From: Neoroseomonas soli
GTDB taxonomy: Bacteria > Pseudomonadota > Alphaproteobacteria > Acetobacterales > Acetobacteraceae
DNA length: 64,000 nt
Direction: 5' to 3'
Assembly: GCF_018129065.1 (NCBI RefSeq)
Contig: NZ_JAAEDM010000009.1
Location: 30,106 to 94,105, forward strand
Of this stretch, positions 1 to 8,830 are shown in pieces (within the stretch, counting starts at the first letter, position 1; each line of letters begins with the position of its first letter). The translations under genes and the position numbers were made by a program. The notes below the pieces were generated by a model. That model searched no databases and was not told the origin of the DNA. It worked only from the letters and a program-made list of their open reading frames with translations.

Positions 1-337
1 GTGCGCACGGAAAAATGCGCCTGACGAGAGGCTCGGATTTTCTAGTGAATTCGCAAGTAAATTTTATTCTAACGGCTGGGAGTCAGGGCCAGAGTGGAAG
101 TTGAACAACTTCATAAGTACTTCGACAAAATCCTGCCCTATTCCCTTCAACAGCGCCAAGGAGAGAAATCCGTCCGGATGTGGGTTTGATCTTTGGGGCG
201 GCCTGTGTTTTTAGGCCGCCATGACGACCGCGTATGGATCGTCGGCACCCCCCTGCCGGCGACATGTTGCGGCGCCCCCGCGCGCTTTGCGGCGGGGCGC
301 CCGTCTCTCCCGGGTTCGGCTCCGTGGGATCTGGGGT
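1..337. other. AT-richer non-coding stretch at window start
   Basis: No convincing gene is visible here. The first ~190 bases are clearly AT-richer than the rest of the window, and short open frames on both strands lack family resemblance. The stretch ends with a small hairpin before the transglycosylase gene. It may be an intergenic region or the tail of something outside the window. Confidence 0.5.
197..220. terminator. Hairpin GGCGGCCT/AGGCCGCC
   Basis: A perfect 8-bp stem with a T-rich 8-base loop. No clear T-tract follows on either strand, so terminator activity is inferred only from the stem and its intergenic position. Confidence 0.35.
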
Positions 338-1018
338 ATGGCGGCAAGGCGCCCTCGGCGCCTTCTCTCACCCGTCTGGGCGGCGGCCATGGTGGGCATG
401 ATGGCGCTCTCCGGCACGGCCTGCGCGCAGCCGGAGCCGCCCGAGATCACCACCCTCGCCGCGCCGACTTCCCTGCGTGACGCCGACCTGTCACCCCGCG
501 CCGCGTGCCTCGAGGCCGCGCGCGAGGCGGAGCGCAAGTTCGAACTGCCGGAAGGCCTGCTCGTCGGCATTGCGCTGAACGAGAGCGGGCTGCATGCCCA
601 CGCCCTGAACATCGCCGGCCGCGCCTATTATCCGGAGAGCCGCGCGGAAGCCGCGCGCCTCCTGCGGTCCACCGGTGCGGGCTATGTCATGGCCGGCTGC
701 GTGCAGGTGAATGCGCGCGTCCATGCCCGTGGCGGCCAGGTCTGGCCGCTCGATCCCTGGAAGGCGACGGAATGGGCGGCGGGCTACCTCCGCCAGCACT
801 ACGAGACCTACGGCGACTGGGGCATGGCGGTGGTGCGCTGGCATGGCGGCACGCCCGGCATGCAGCGGCAACTGGTCTGCCGCGTGCGCAGCAAGATCGA
901 CGTCGTGGCCCCCGACAGCGAACTCTTCGTCGAGCGCTGCCGCGGCACCGAGGCGCAGATGGCCCAGTTCCGCCGCGACGGCCAGGCCCTGCTGGAACTC
1001 GCCGAGGCGGCTAACTGA
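338..1018 (+). CDS. Exported lytic transglycosylase-like (SLT fold) protein
   Basis: Predicted 226-residue exported protein that probably cleaves peptidoglycan glycan strands in the periplasm. An N-terminal signal segment (about residues 1-32, with a basic start, a hydrophobic core and ...GTACAQ) precedes a soluble domain. That domain carries ALNESG at residues 79-84, matching the ES motif of SLT enzymes, so Glu82 is the likely catalytic acid. A later segment with WAAGYLRQHYETYGDW and RWHGG resembles the substrate-groove part of the fold. The ATG at 338 was chosen because it begins the signal peptide; an upstream in-frame ATG at 221 would add a basic low-complexity extension. The last 8 bases overlap the convergent lyase gene. 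A CA/Cys near the cleavage site could suggest a lipoprotein, but the lipobox is poor. Confidence 0.75.
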   Translation: MAARRPRRLLSPVWAAAMVGMMALSGTACAQPEPPEITTLAAPTSLRDADLSPRAACLEAAREAERKFELPEGLLVGIALNESGLHAHALNIAGRAYYPESRAEAARLLRSTGAGYVMAGCVQVNARVHARGGQVWPLDPWKATEWAAGYLRQHYETYGDWGMAVVRWHGGTPGMQRQLVCRVRSKIDVVAPDSELFVERCRGTEAQMAQFRRDGQALLELAEAAN

Positions 1019-2372
1019 CGCCCATGGATCGCGCGCGCGCAAGCACGCGGTCCACGAAGGCCCCCGCGCTGCCGAGATAGGCGGCCGGATCGGTCATCCT
1101 CGCGATGGCGGCGGCATCGAGCTTCGCCGCCACGCGGGGATCGCGCAGCAGCGCCTCGGTCAGGCCGATGCCCTCGGCGAGGGCCAGGTCGCAGGCGTCG
1201 TTGACGATGTGATGTGATTCACCGCGGCCGAAGACCGGGGCGAGGCCCATCATCACCGCTTCGGACACGATCAGTCCGTGCGTGGCGTCGAGGTTCCGGC
1301 GCATCCGCGCGGCATCCACGACCATCCCTTCCGCGATGAAGCGCGCCTGCGAAAGCGCGCCATGCGCCAGCAGGAAGGCCTGGGGCAGGGCGAGCAGTTC
1401 CGTCTGCCAGGGGCCGGTGCCGCGCTCGAGGTCCTGCGCCATCGCCGCCAGCATCTGCGGCACCAGCGCATGCACGCCGCGCGCCTGGGAGAGGACATAC
1501 TCGCAGGCGATCGGGTTGCGCTTCTGCGGCATGGTGCTGGACCCGCCGCGGCCGCGCACATGCGGCTCGCCGACCTCGGCGAGTTCCGTCTGCATCATCA
1601 GCATGAAATCGGTGGCGAGCTTCGAGAGGTTGCCGCAGAGGATGCCGAGCCAGCAGGCGGCCTCGTTCAGCCCGTCGCGGGCGACATGCCAGGGGATGTC
1701 GGCTTCCGCCAGATCCAGTTCGCGTGCCAGTTCCCGCGTGACCGCGAGGCCCTGGTCCCCGAGCGACGCCAGCGTTCCCGCTGCGCCGCCGAAGGACAGG
1801 CGCAGCGCGCGTTCGCGCACGCGCGGCAGGCCATCGAGCGACGCCAGCAACGGCGAAAGCCACACCGCGACCTTGTAGCCGAAGGTGACGGGCAGGGCGT
1901 GCTGGAGGTGGGTGCGCCCGGCCATCACCGTGTCGCGGTGCTCGGCAGCGCGCGCGGCGAGGGCGGCGCAGGTGGCGCGCAGGTCGGCCTCGATCAGCGC
2001 CAGGCCGTCGCGGACCTGGAGCACCAGGCCGGTGTCCATGATGTCCTGGGTGGTGGCGCCCCAATGCGTCCAGCGGCCGGCCTCCGGCCCCGCCAGGGCC
2101 GTAAGCTGCTTCACCAGCGCGACCACCGGATAGCCGGTGTTGCGCGTCGCCGCGGCCATCGCGGCGCGGTCGAGGCGCGTGGCGTCGGCGGCCTTGGTGA
2201 TGGTCGCGGCCGCATCGGCCGGAATGATGGACAGGCGCGCCTGGGCGCGGGCCAGCGCCGCCTCCACGTCCAGCATGCGCTGGAGGAAGGCGTCCTCCCC
2301 CATCGCCGCGCGCATCGCATCGGTGCCGTAGAGTGCGCCGAGCACGGCGCCGTCGGCGGGGTTCACGGGCAT
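1011..2372 (-). CDS. Fumarase/aspartase-superfamily lyase (3-carboxy-cis,cis-muconate cycloisomerase-like)
   Basis: 453-residue member of the class II fumarase/aspartase superfamily, the usual length for PcaB or adenylosuccinate-lyase-type enzymes. The family signature GSSTMPQKRNP lies at residues 278-288, with GRTHLQHA near 152 and WGATTQD near 104 forming the other conserved active-site regions. The sequence most resembles PcaB-type cycloisomerases. However, no other protocatechuate-pathway gene is nearby. It is the last gene of a minus-strand run with a TRAP transporter and KDO-galactonate genes, so it may act on a sugar-acid or dicarboxylate adduct instead. The family call is secure; the substrate is not. 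Confidence 0.8.
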   Translation of the reverse strand: MPVNPADGAVLGALYGTDAMRAAMGEDAFLQRMLDVEAALARAQARLSIIPADAAATITKAADATRLDRAAMAAATRNTGYPVVALVKQLTALAGPEAGRWTHWGATTQDIMDTGLVLQVRDGLALIEADLRATCAALAARAAEHRDTVMAGRTHLQHALPVTFGYKVAVWLSPLLASLDGLPRVRERALRLSFGGAAGTLASLGDQGLAVTRELARELDLAEADIPWHVARDGLNEAACWLGILCGNLSKLATDFMLMMQTELAEVGEPHVRGRGGSSTMPQKRNPIACEYVLSQARGVHALVPQMLAAMAQDLERGTGPWQTELLALPQAFLLAHGALSQARFIAEGMVVDAARMRRNLDATHGLIVSEAVMMGLAPVFGRGESHHIVNDACDLALAEGIGLTEALLRDPRVAAKLDAAAIARMTDPAAYLGSAGAFVDRVLARARSMGVS

Positions 2373-2579
2373 GGCGTTTCCTCTCGCGTTTCAGCGCCGA
2401 GGAAAGGCGCGCCCGCGCCCCGCGTCAATGCGCCGGCCTCACGCCCATTGCCCGAGGTTGCCACCTGCGGCCCGAATGGCCGAGGACAGGAACGCGGCTG
2501 GCGGCAGGTTCCGCGAAGCCAGGCCGCGCGGCGCCCAGCGGCTGAGGGGCGCGAAGGTGAAACCCTCGCGCCATTGGTA

Positions 2580-3692
2580 TCAGTAGACGATCACCGAGCG
2601 GATCGACTTGCCCTCGTGCATCAGGTCGAAGGCGTGGTTGATCTGGTCGAGCGGCATGGTGCGGGTGATCAGGCTGTCGATCTCGATCTTCCCCTCCATG
2701 TACCAGTCCACGATCTTCGGCACGTCGGTGCGCCCGCGCGCTCCGCCGAAGGCGGTGCCGCGCCAATTGCGCCCGGTGACGAGCTGGAAGGGGCGGGTGC
2801 TGATCTCCTGGCCCGCGGCGGCGACGCCGATGATGATGCTCTCGCCCCAGCCGCGATGGGTGCATTCCAGCGCCTGGCGCATCACCTGCGTGTTGCCGAT
2901 GCATTCGAAGGAGAAGTCGGCACCGCCATCGGTGATGTCCTGGATGGCCTGCACCACCTTGTCACGGCCGACCACGTCCGGATTGATGAAGTGGGTCATG
3001 CCGAAGCGGCGGGCCATCTCCTCGCGCGCCGGGTTCAGGTCCACGCCGATGATCTTGTCGGCACCCACCATGCGCGCGGCCTGCAACACGTTCAGCCCGA
3101 TGCCGCCGAGGCCGAACACCGCGACATTCGCCCCGGGCCAGACCTTCGCCGTGTTGATGACGGCGCCGATGCCCGTCGTCACGCCGCAGCCGATGTAGCA
3201 GATCTTGTCGAAGGGCGCGTCCTCGCGAACCTTCGCGAGCGCGATCTCGGGCAGCACCGTGTAGTTCGCGAAGGTGGAACAGCCCATGTAGTGGAAGACG
3301 GTTCCCTGGTCGCAGGAGAAGCGCGAGGTCCCATCCGGCATCACGCCCTTGCCCTGGGTCGCGCGGATCGAGGTGCAGAGGTTCGACCTCCGGCTCAGGC
3401 AGGTTTTGCACTGCCGGCATTCCGGCGTGTAGAGCGGAATGACGTGATCGCCCGGCTTCAGCGAGGTCACGCCCGCGCCGACCTCGCGCACGATGCCCGC
3501 GCCCTCATGGCCGAGAATGGCGGGGAAGATCCCTTCCGGATCGGCGCCCGACAGGGTGTAGGCATCGGTGTGGCAGACACCGGTGGCCTTCACCTCCACC
3601 AGCACCTCGCCGGCCTTGGGGCCTCCGATCTCGATGGTCTCGATGGTGAGCGGCTTGCCGGCGGCCCAGGCGACGGCGGCGCGGGTCTTCAT
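2580..3692 (-). CDS. frmA: S-(hydroxymethyl)glutathione dehydrogenase / class III alcohol dehydrogenase
   Basis: 370-residue zinc-dependent medium-chain dehydrogenase. It oxidises the glutathione adduct of formaldehyde with NAD, and members also act on long-chain alcohols and S-nitrosoglutathione. Visible features are the catalytic-zinc region [19 protein letters not shown], the four-cysteine structural zinc loop ([15 protein letters not shown]) and the Rossmann GLGGIG. The C-terminal end ...SIRSVIVY is typical of the class III group. The start at 3692 (MKTRAAVAW) matches family N-termini. The reading frame stays open upstream, but that part is antisense-like noise over dctM. It sits between the TRAP transporter and the lyase gene and may clear formaldehyde from the pathway or be a general housekeeping passenger. 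Confidence 0.92.
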   Translation of the reverse strand: MKTRAAVAWAAGKPLTIETIEIGGPKAGEVLVEVKATGVCHTDAYTLSGADPEGIFPAILGHEGAGIVREVGAGVTSLKPGDHVIPLYTPECRQCKTCLSRRSNLCTSIRATQGKGVMPDGTSRFSCDQGTVFHYMGCSTFANYTVLPEIALAKVREDAPFDKICYIGCGVTTGIGAVINTAKVWPGANVAVFGLGGIGLNVLQAARMVGADKIIGVDLNPAREEMARRFGMTHFINPDVVGRDKVVQAIQDITDGGADFSFECIGNTQVMRQALECTHRGWGESIIIGVAAAGQEISTRPFQLVTGRNWRGTAFGGARGRTDVPKIVDWYMEGKIEIDSLITRTMPLDQINHAFDLMHEGKSIRSVIVY

Positions 3693-3757
3693 GGGGCGGA
3701 GACTCCGGTTGGTGGCGAGCGCCCATATGGTCCGCGCGCCGCCCCCGAGGCAACCGT

Positions 3758-5080
3758 TCAGGTCAGCAGCCGCACCACCGCCAGCGACAGCCACGGAAAC
3801 GCCACGCAGAGCGCCAGGCGCATGAAATCCGTCGCCAGATAGGGCAGCACGCCGCGATAGGTCGCCCCGATCGGCACGTCCCGCGCCAGCCCGCTGACGA
3901 CGAAGACGTTCAGCCCGATGGGCGGCGCCGTCAGCCCGATGCCGACCACGATCAGCACCAGGATGCCGAACCAGATCGCCGTCTCCTCCGCCGTCAGGCC
4001 GAAGTCGAGCGCGGTGATGACGGGAAAGAAGACCGGCAGGGTCAGCAGCATCATCGCCAGCTCGTCCATCACCGCGCCGAGCACGATGTAGACGAACAGG
4101 AAGGCGCAGAGCACGCCATAGGGCGGGAAGCCCTGCTCGCTGACCCAGACCGCCAGCAGGTCCGGCGCCTGGGACAGCGCGAGGAAGGCGTTGAAGACCT
4201 CGGCGCCGAGCAGGATGGCGAAGATCATCGCCGTGGTCTCGGCAGTGGCCTGCAGGCTCTCGCGGATCTGCCGCGTGCGCAGCGTGCCGCGCGCCAGACC
4301 CACCAGCAGCGTCGCGATGCAGCCCACGCCGGCGCTCTCGGTCGGCGTGAAGATGCCGCCATAGATGCCCCCCACGACCACCACGGCGATCAGCAGCACG
4401 GGAATGACGTTGAGCAGCGCCTCCCGTCGCTCGGCCGCCGGCACGCGCGGCCCGGCCGGGCAGAGTTCGGGCCGGCGGCGCACCACCACCCAGATGGTCG
4501 CGATGTAGAAGGCGGTCGCCATCAGCCCCGGGATCAGCGCCGCCATGAACAGCTTGGCGATGTTCTGCTCCGTGCTGATCGCATAGACCACGAGCACCAC
4601 CGAGGGCGGGATCAGGATGCCGAGCACCCCGCCCACCGCGATGGTGCCGGTCGCGAAGCCCGGCAGTGCGCCGAAGCGCCGCAGTTCCGGCAATGCGGCG
4701 CGCCCGAAGGTCGCCGTGGTCGCCACCGAGGACCCGCACACCGCCCCGAACCCCGCGCAGGCACCGATCACCGCCATGGCCAAGCCGCCCCGCCGGTGCC
4801 CGACCAGCGCATTCGCCGCCGTGAAGAGGTCCCGCGCCAGCCCGCCGCGCTCGGCCAGCGCGCCCATCAGGATGAAGAGCGGAATGACCGTCAGCGTGTA
4901 GTTGGCGAACAGGTAGAACGGCGTGGTCTTGAGATAGGCGAGCAGCCGCGTCGCATCGACGATGGTGGCATAGCCCCCCGCGCCCACCAGCAGCATCGCC
5001 AGCCCGATCGGGCAGCGCAGCACGAGCAGCAGCAGCAGTGCCGCGAAGCCCGCGCCGGCGAGAACGAATTCCTCCGCCAT
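3758..5080 (-). CDS. dctM: TRAP transporter large permease subunit (DctM)
   Basis: 440-residue inner-membrane protein with about 12 hydrophobic segments, the size and pattern of the TRAP DctM subunit that carries the substrate translocation path. Family-typical stretches include [17 protein letters not shown] (here [12 protein letters not shown]), GAVCGSS and [10 protein letters not shown]. The ATG at 5080 overlaps the stop codon of dctQ (TGATG), which fixes the start. With DctQ and DctP it forms a sodium- or proton-coupled importer for an organic acid. Next to dgoK and dgoA the likely cargo is a sugar acid such as a hexonate, but this is inference from context. Confidence 0.92.
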   Translation of the reverse strand: MAEEFVLAGAGFAALLLLLVLRCPIGLAMLLVGAGGYATIVDATRLLAYLKTTPFYLFANYTLTVIPLFILMGALAERGGLARDLFTAANALVGHRRGGLAMAVIGACAGFGAVCGSSVATTATFGRAALPELRRFGALPGFATGTIAVGGVLGILIPPSVVLVVYAISTEQNIAKLFMAALIPGLMATAFYIATIWVVVRRRPELCPAGPRVPAAERREALLNVIPVLLIAVVVVGGIYGGIFTPTESAGVGCIATLLVGLARGTLRTRQIRESLQATAETTAMIFAILLGAEVFNAFLALSQAPDLLAVWVSEQGFPPYGVLCAFLFVYIVLGAVMDELAMMLLTLPVFFPVITALDFGLTAEETAIWFGILVLIVVGIGLTAPPIGLNVFVVSGLARDVPIGATYRGVLPYLATDFMRLALCVAFPWLSLAVVRLLT

Positions 5081-5574
5081 CAGTCGCGGCCCCGGAGCAG
5101 CCGCCCGGTCCAGTAGAGCGCAGCCAGCCCCGTCGCGGCGAAGCCCAACGCGCCGAGCCCGATCGCCCACCAGATCGGCACTCCGAGCAGCCCGAAGGTG
5201 GTGGTGCCGCTGCCGCGCGCCTCGATCGCGCCGACCACCATGCGCTCGGCCAGCACCAGCGCCGCCGTGCCCCAGACGAGGTTCCAGAACCCGTCCACCG
5301 CGTCGTTCACCCGCCGCGGCAGCCAGCCGGTGAAACTGTCGACGAAGATGTTCGCGCGCATCAGCGTGCCATAGGCGAGGAAGCCCAGCACCGCGAGCCC
5401 GCCGCCGAGCTGCACCAGTTCCACGTCGCCCTTCACCGGCTGGCTGGTCAGCCAGCGCAGCAGCACCGAAACGGTCGTCAGCATCGCCACGCCGAGCAGC
5501 ACCGCCCCACCCGCCAGGGCGAAGCCGGCGGCGAGGCGCGCAATCGGCCCGCGCGGCGGTCCGGGATGCGTCAT
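5080..5574 (-). CDS. dctQ: TRAP transporter small permease subunit (DctQ)
   Basis: 164-residue protein with four hydrophobic segments, matching the small membrane subunit of TRAP transporters that binds DctM and supports coupling. It includes the typical [21 protein letters not shown] and [14 protein letters not shown] regions. The start at 5574 (MTHPGPPRG) was chosen because the frame upstream is basic and repetitive. Its TGA overlaps the dctM ATG by one base and its start lies 19 bases after the dctP stop, so the three genes are clearly cotranscribed. Confidence 0.9.
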   Translation of the reverse strand: MTHPGPPRGPIARLAAGFALAGGAVLLGVAMLTTVSVLLRWLTSQPVKGDVELVQLGGGLAVLGFLAYGTLMRANIFVDSFTGWLPRRVNDAVDGFWNLVWGTAALVLAERMVVGAIEARGSGTTTFGLLGVPIWWAIGLGALGFAATGLAALYWTGRLLRGRD

Positions 5575-5593
5575 GCCGCCACGCGGAACCTCG

Positions 5594-6640
5594 TCAGGAC
5601 ACGCCCTCGCCGAGGCGCGCGACGAGGGCGCGCGTCTCCTCGACCAGTGCGCCGCCGTCGATGTTCCTCTCCCGCATGGCGGCGATCCAGGCCTGGATGA
5701 CGGGGGCGGTCGCGGTGACCCAGCGGGCCTTCTCCGCCTCGGTGATCTCGGTGATCGAGTTGCCGCGGCGGCGGACCATTTCCTCAACCACCGGGCCCTG
5801 TTCGTCCCAGACCTTCGCGGCCATCTCGGCGGCCACCGCGCCCGAATTGGCGTCGAGCACGCGCTTGAGGTCGGCCGGCAGCCCCTCGTACCGCGCCTTG
5901 TTCATCGCGAGCAGCATGGAGGCCGAATAGAAGGTCGGGCTGCCGGGGATGCCGATGTGGTAGCGCACCATCTCGTGGATGCGGATGGACGGCACCACTT
6001 CCCACGGCACCACCGCGCCGTCGATGACGCCCTGGGAAAGCGCCTCGGGCACCTGGGGCACGGGCAGGCCGACCGGCGCGGCGCCGAGCGCGCGCAGCGC
6101 CTCGCCCGCCTGGCGGGAGGGGAAGCGCAGCTTCAGGCCGCGCAGGTCCTCCATGGTCTTCACCTCGCGGCGGGAATGGATCAGCCCGCCGTCATGCGCC
6201 CAGGCGGCGAGGACATGCGTCTCGCTGAACTCGCCGCGCATGTGCTTGTCGAAGAGTTCCCAGGTCACGCGCGCATTCACGCTGGCGCGCTTGTGGGCGA
6301 CGAAGGGGAGTTCGATCACCTCGATGCGCGGGAAGCGGGCGGGCGTGTAGCCGGGCAGGGTCCAGATGATGTCCGCGACGCCGTCCTTCGCCTGGTCGTA
6401 GAGCTGCGGCGGCGCGCCGCCGAGCTGCATCGAGGGGAAGACCTGGATGCGCAGGCGGCCGTTCGATTCCTCCTGCACCTTGCGCGTCCAGGGCACCAGG
6501 AAGTGGCGGTGCACGTTGGAGACGGCGGGCAGGAAGTGGTGCAGGCGCAGCGTCACCTCCTGCGCCGCGGCGCGGCGGGGTGTGATCAGCGCGGGCGCGG
6601 CGAGCGCGGCGCCGGTCAACAGCAGGCGGCGGTTGAGCAT
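5594..6640 (-). CDS. dctP: TRAP transporter substrate-binding protein (DctP)
   Basis: 348-residue periplasmic binding protein. A signal peptide with RR (MLNRRLLLTGAALAAPALI) ends near AAAQ at residue 26, and twin-arginine export is possible. The mature part shows DctP features: LRLHHFLPAVSN at the start, LKLRFPSRQAGEALRALGAAPV in the region whose arginine usually binds a substrate carboxylate, and GVIDGAVVPWEVV. The family binds carboxylates, mostly C4-acids, sugar acids and ketoacids. Its gene is the first of dctPQM and follows dgoA by 58 bases. Confidence 0.92.
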   Translation of the reverse strand: MLNRRLLLTGAALAAPALITPRRAAAQEVTLRLHHFLPAVSNVHRHFLVPWTRKVQEESNGRLRIQVFPSMQLGGAPPQLYDQAKDGVADIIWTLPGYTPARFPRIEVIELPFVAHKRASVNARVTWELFDKHMRGEFSETHVLAAWAHDGGLIHSRREVKTMEDLRGLKLRFPSRQAGEALRALGAAPVGLPVPQVPEALSQGVIDGAVVPWEVVPSIRIHEMVRYHIGIPGSPTFYSASMLLAMNKARYEGLPADLKRVLDANSGAVAAEMAAKVWDEQGPVVEEMVRRRGNSITEITEAEKARWVTATAPVIQAWIAAMRERNIDGGALVEETRALVARLGEGVS

Positions 6641-6698
6641 CGGTACGTGTCCCCGTGTGAAGCCGTACCGGGATTCGTGCCCCGGTCCGCCGACAGTG

Positions 6699-7319
6699 TC
6701 ACGCCATTCCGGCCGCCTGACGCAAGGCCCGCGCCCGGGCCGCTACCGCTTCCGCCCCGTCCCCCGGGCGATAGAGCGAGGAGCCGACGCCGAAGCCTGC
6801 CGCGCCGGCCGACTTCCAGGCCGGGATGGTCTCCGCCGACATGCCGCCCACCGGGAGGATCGCCGTGCCCTTCGGCAGCACGGCGAGCAGCGACTTCACG
6901 ACCGCGGGCGAGACCGCCTCGGCCGGGAACAGCTTCAGCGCATCCGCTCCGACGGCGAGCAGCGCGAAGGCCTCGGCGGGCGTGAGGAAGCCGGGGCAGG
7001 CGATCAGCCCACGGGCGCGCGCGGCGAGGACCAGTTGCGGGTCGCAATGCGGCGTGACCATCAGCCGCGCCCCGGCGCGGACGATGGCGGAGACCTCGTC
7101 CTCGGTCGTGACGGTGCCGGCGCCGATCAGCGCGCGGTCGCCGAAGGCGGCGTGCAGGCGGCGGATGCTCTCGAGCGGCTTCGGCGAGTTGAGCGGCACT
7201 TCGATGATGTTCAGCCCTTCGCCGATCAGCGCGGCGCCGATCGCCTCGACTTCCTCCGGCTTCACGCCGCGCAGGATGGCGACGATGGGGCAGGCATCGA
7301 GCCAGGGGGCGAGGCTCAT
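6699..7319 (-). CDS. dgoA: 2-dehydro-3-deoxy-6-phosphogalactonate aldolase
   Basis: 206-residue class I KDPG/KDPGal aldolase. It splits 2-keto-3-deoxy-6-phosphogalactonate into pyruvate and glyceraldehyde-3-phosphate in the cytoplasm. The family layout is complete: CPIVAILRGVKPEE at the N-terminus, the GAGTVTTEDEV loop, and ALKLFPAE carrying the Schiff-base lysine, followed by LPVGGMS. The N-terminal ATGA overlaps the end of dgoK, the preceding enzyme of the pathway, which supports the KDPGal rather than the KDPG assignment. The product feeds lower glycolysis. Confidence 0.92.
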   Translation of the reverse strand: MSLAPWLDACPIVAILRGVKPEEVEAIGAALIGEGLNIIEVPLNSPKPLESIRRLHAAFGDRALIGAGTVTTEDEVSAIVRAGARLMVTPHCDPQLVLAARARGLIACPGFLTPAEAFALLAVGADALKLFPAEAVSPAVVKSLLAVLPKGTAILPVGGMSAETIPAWKSAGAAGFGVGSSLYRPGDGAEAVAARARALRQAAGMA

Positions 7320-8203
7320 GGCAGGCGTTCTCCGATCATGTGCAGCCCGGCGGCGGCGACATCCGGCTCCGCCGCGCGGTGCGGAATGCCGAAGCCGTCG
7401 AGCGCCGCTGCATAGCGGGAGGTGAGCGCCGGCGCACCGACCAGGATGACCGGCGGCGCCACTCCCTCCTCCAGCGCGGCGGCGACTTCATGCCCGATCA
7501 GCAGGCCCGAGAGGAAGGAGGCTGCCTCCTCCTCCGACACCTCGTCGAAGAGGGAGAGGGCACGCAGGCCGAAGAGGTGATGCAGCAGCCCGCCCGGCTG
7601 CTTCGCGCGGGCGACTCCGCGGGCGAAGCCGCGGGCATGGTGCGGCGCGGACGGGTTCAGCATGCGCGCGAGGATGGTGTGGCCGGCGAGCGCGGCGAAG
7701 GCCTCCCCCGTCAGGTGGGTGGTGAAGCCCGTGACGCGGCCGCGCTCCATCCGTGCCCATTTGGAATGGCTGCCGGGGAGGCAGATCGTCACCTCGGTCC
7801 CGTCCAGCCCGGCGGCGGCACCGATCATCTGCGTCTCCTCGCCGCGCATCACCTCGGGGACGGCGTGGCGGTCGCGGCAGGTCAGGCCCGGCACCAGACG
7901 GACCTCCGCACCCTGGAAGGGCACGGGGATGGTGGCGGCGGCGATCTCGTCGATGCCGGCGGGGCAGGGGAGGTAGGGGGCCTCGACCCAGCCCTGCCGG
8001 CTGCCGACCATGCCGCAGAGCAGCACGCGGCGCTCCCCCTCCGCGATCCAGGTGCCGGCGACCTCCTGCAGCGCGTCGGGGAAGCCGCCCGGCTCGATGG
8101 TCAGGATGCCGCGTCGCACTTCCCGCCGCGCCAATACCGTCCCGTCGGAGGCGAGCCGGTAGGCTCGAAGGCTGGAAGTGCCCCAATCGATGCCGATCAT
8201 CAC
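7316..8203 (-). CDS. dgoK: 2-dehydro-3-deoxygalactonokinase
   Basis: 295-residue sugar kinase of the DgoK family, which phosphorylates 2-keto-3-deoxygalactonate with ATP. The N-terminal MIGIDWGTSSLRAYRL is the phosphate-1 motif of the family, and CLPGSHSKW and FTTHLTGE are characteristic DgoK segments. It is the first gene of the minus-strand sugar-acid group and its stop overlaps the dgoA start by four bases. Together with dgoA and the TRAP importer it implies use of galactonate or a related acid. No galactonate dehydratase is in the window. Confidence 0.92.
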   Translation of the reverse strand: MMIGIDWGTSSLRAYRLASDGTVLARREVRRGILTIEPGGFPDALQEVAGTWIAEGERRVLLCGMVGSRQGWVEAPYLPCPAGIDEIAAATIPVPFQGAEVRLVPGLTCRDRHAVPEVMRGEETQMIGAAAGLDGTEVTICLPGSHSKWARMERGRVTGFTTHLTGEAFAALAGHTILARMLNPSAPHHARGFARGVARAKQPGGLLHHLFGLRALSLFDEVSEEEAASFLSGLLIGHEVAAALEEGVAPPVILVGAPALTSRYAAALDGFGIPHRAAEPDVAAAGLHMIGERLP

Positions 8204-8284
8204 TCGCCCTTCTCAAGGTTTTGTGATGTTACCGGATCGAGTGGGCATAACCAATGGTTGCATGCGGGGAGTCGCGGCGGGAAC

Positions 8285-8710
8285 ATCGTCGCGTCGGGTA
8301 ATGACGATAGGACGGTTGAGGCCGGGGCCGGGCCCTCCGGCGTCTCGATCAACCGGGCGGGCAACCTGGTGCTGGTGGCGAACCGCAATGCCGCGACGGT
8401 CAGCGTCTTCCGCTTTGCGAACGGCAGCCTGACGCCGCTGTCCACGGTGACGATCGGCAACGCGACCTCATCCCCCGTGCATGTGCAGTTCACGCCTGAC
8501 GGGCCGCTGCGGGAAGTGGCGCGTGCGCCGGTGGGTGACTGGGCGCAGGGCATCGCCTTCTCACGCGACGGGAAGACGGTGGTGGCGCAGAACATGGCGG
8601 ACCGGAACCTCGCCGTCTTCCGCTTCGACAATGGGCGGCTGCGCGATACCGGGCAGCGCATCGCCGTCAACGGCGGGCCGGCGGCGATCCGGACAGCGGA
8701 TCGGCAGTGA
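8285..8710 (+). pseudogene. Shrunken YVTN/lactonase-type beta-propeller remnant
   Basis: An open frame encodes recognisable beta-propeller repeat units but no plausible start or signal peptide. Visible pieces are VASGNDDRT (typical of the first mature strand of these exported proteins), GVSINRAGNLVLVANRNAATVSVF, then VHVQFTPDG joined directly to PLREVARAPVGDW, and GIAFSRDGKTVVAQNM. A full family member is about 350-400 residues; here only about 140 remain, as if internal blades were removed without breaking the frame. It sits between divergent operons, next to a palindromic repeat. I infer an inactivated gene; a very small expressed propeller fragment is less likely. Confidence 0.6.
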
Positions 8711-8713
8711 CGA

Positions 8714-8829
8714 GGAAGGCCGGGGGAGCGAACCTCCCCCACATTGTCTCTTGGGAACCGACCTCGGAGGTCAGTGCCCAGGAGACAAGGAAGGTCGGGG
8801 GGCTCGGGGGGAAGTTCCCTTCCCCCCGG
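8714..8829. repeat. REP-like palindromic intergenic element, copy 1
   Basis: Three nested hairpins in 116 bases: GGGGGAG/CTCCCCC at 8723-8740, a central TTGTCTCTTGGG.../CCCAGGAGACAA pair at 8745-8788, and GGGGGG/CCCCCC at 8805-8826. A second copy at 29924-30055 has the same build but lies in the opposite orientation. It could act as a terminator between the pseudogene and the convergent 8831-9547 gene. Confidence 0.8.
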
Positions 8830-8830
8830 C

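Noticed and set aside
1011..2372. Assignment of the lyase as adenylosuccinate lyase
   Set aside because: The motif wording is closer to PcaB, and purB would be expected with purine genes, none of which are nearby.
1278..3842. Very long plus-strand open frame opposite the lyase, frmA and dctM end
   Set aside because: It is rich in Arg, Gly, Ala and His with no family features, as expected when the complement of GC-rich codons stays open. The minus-strand genes have clear motifs.
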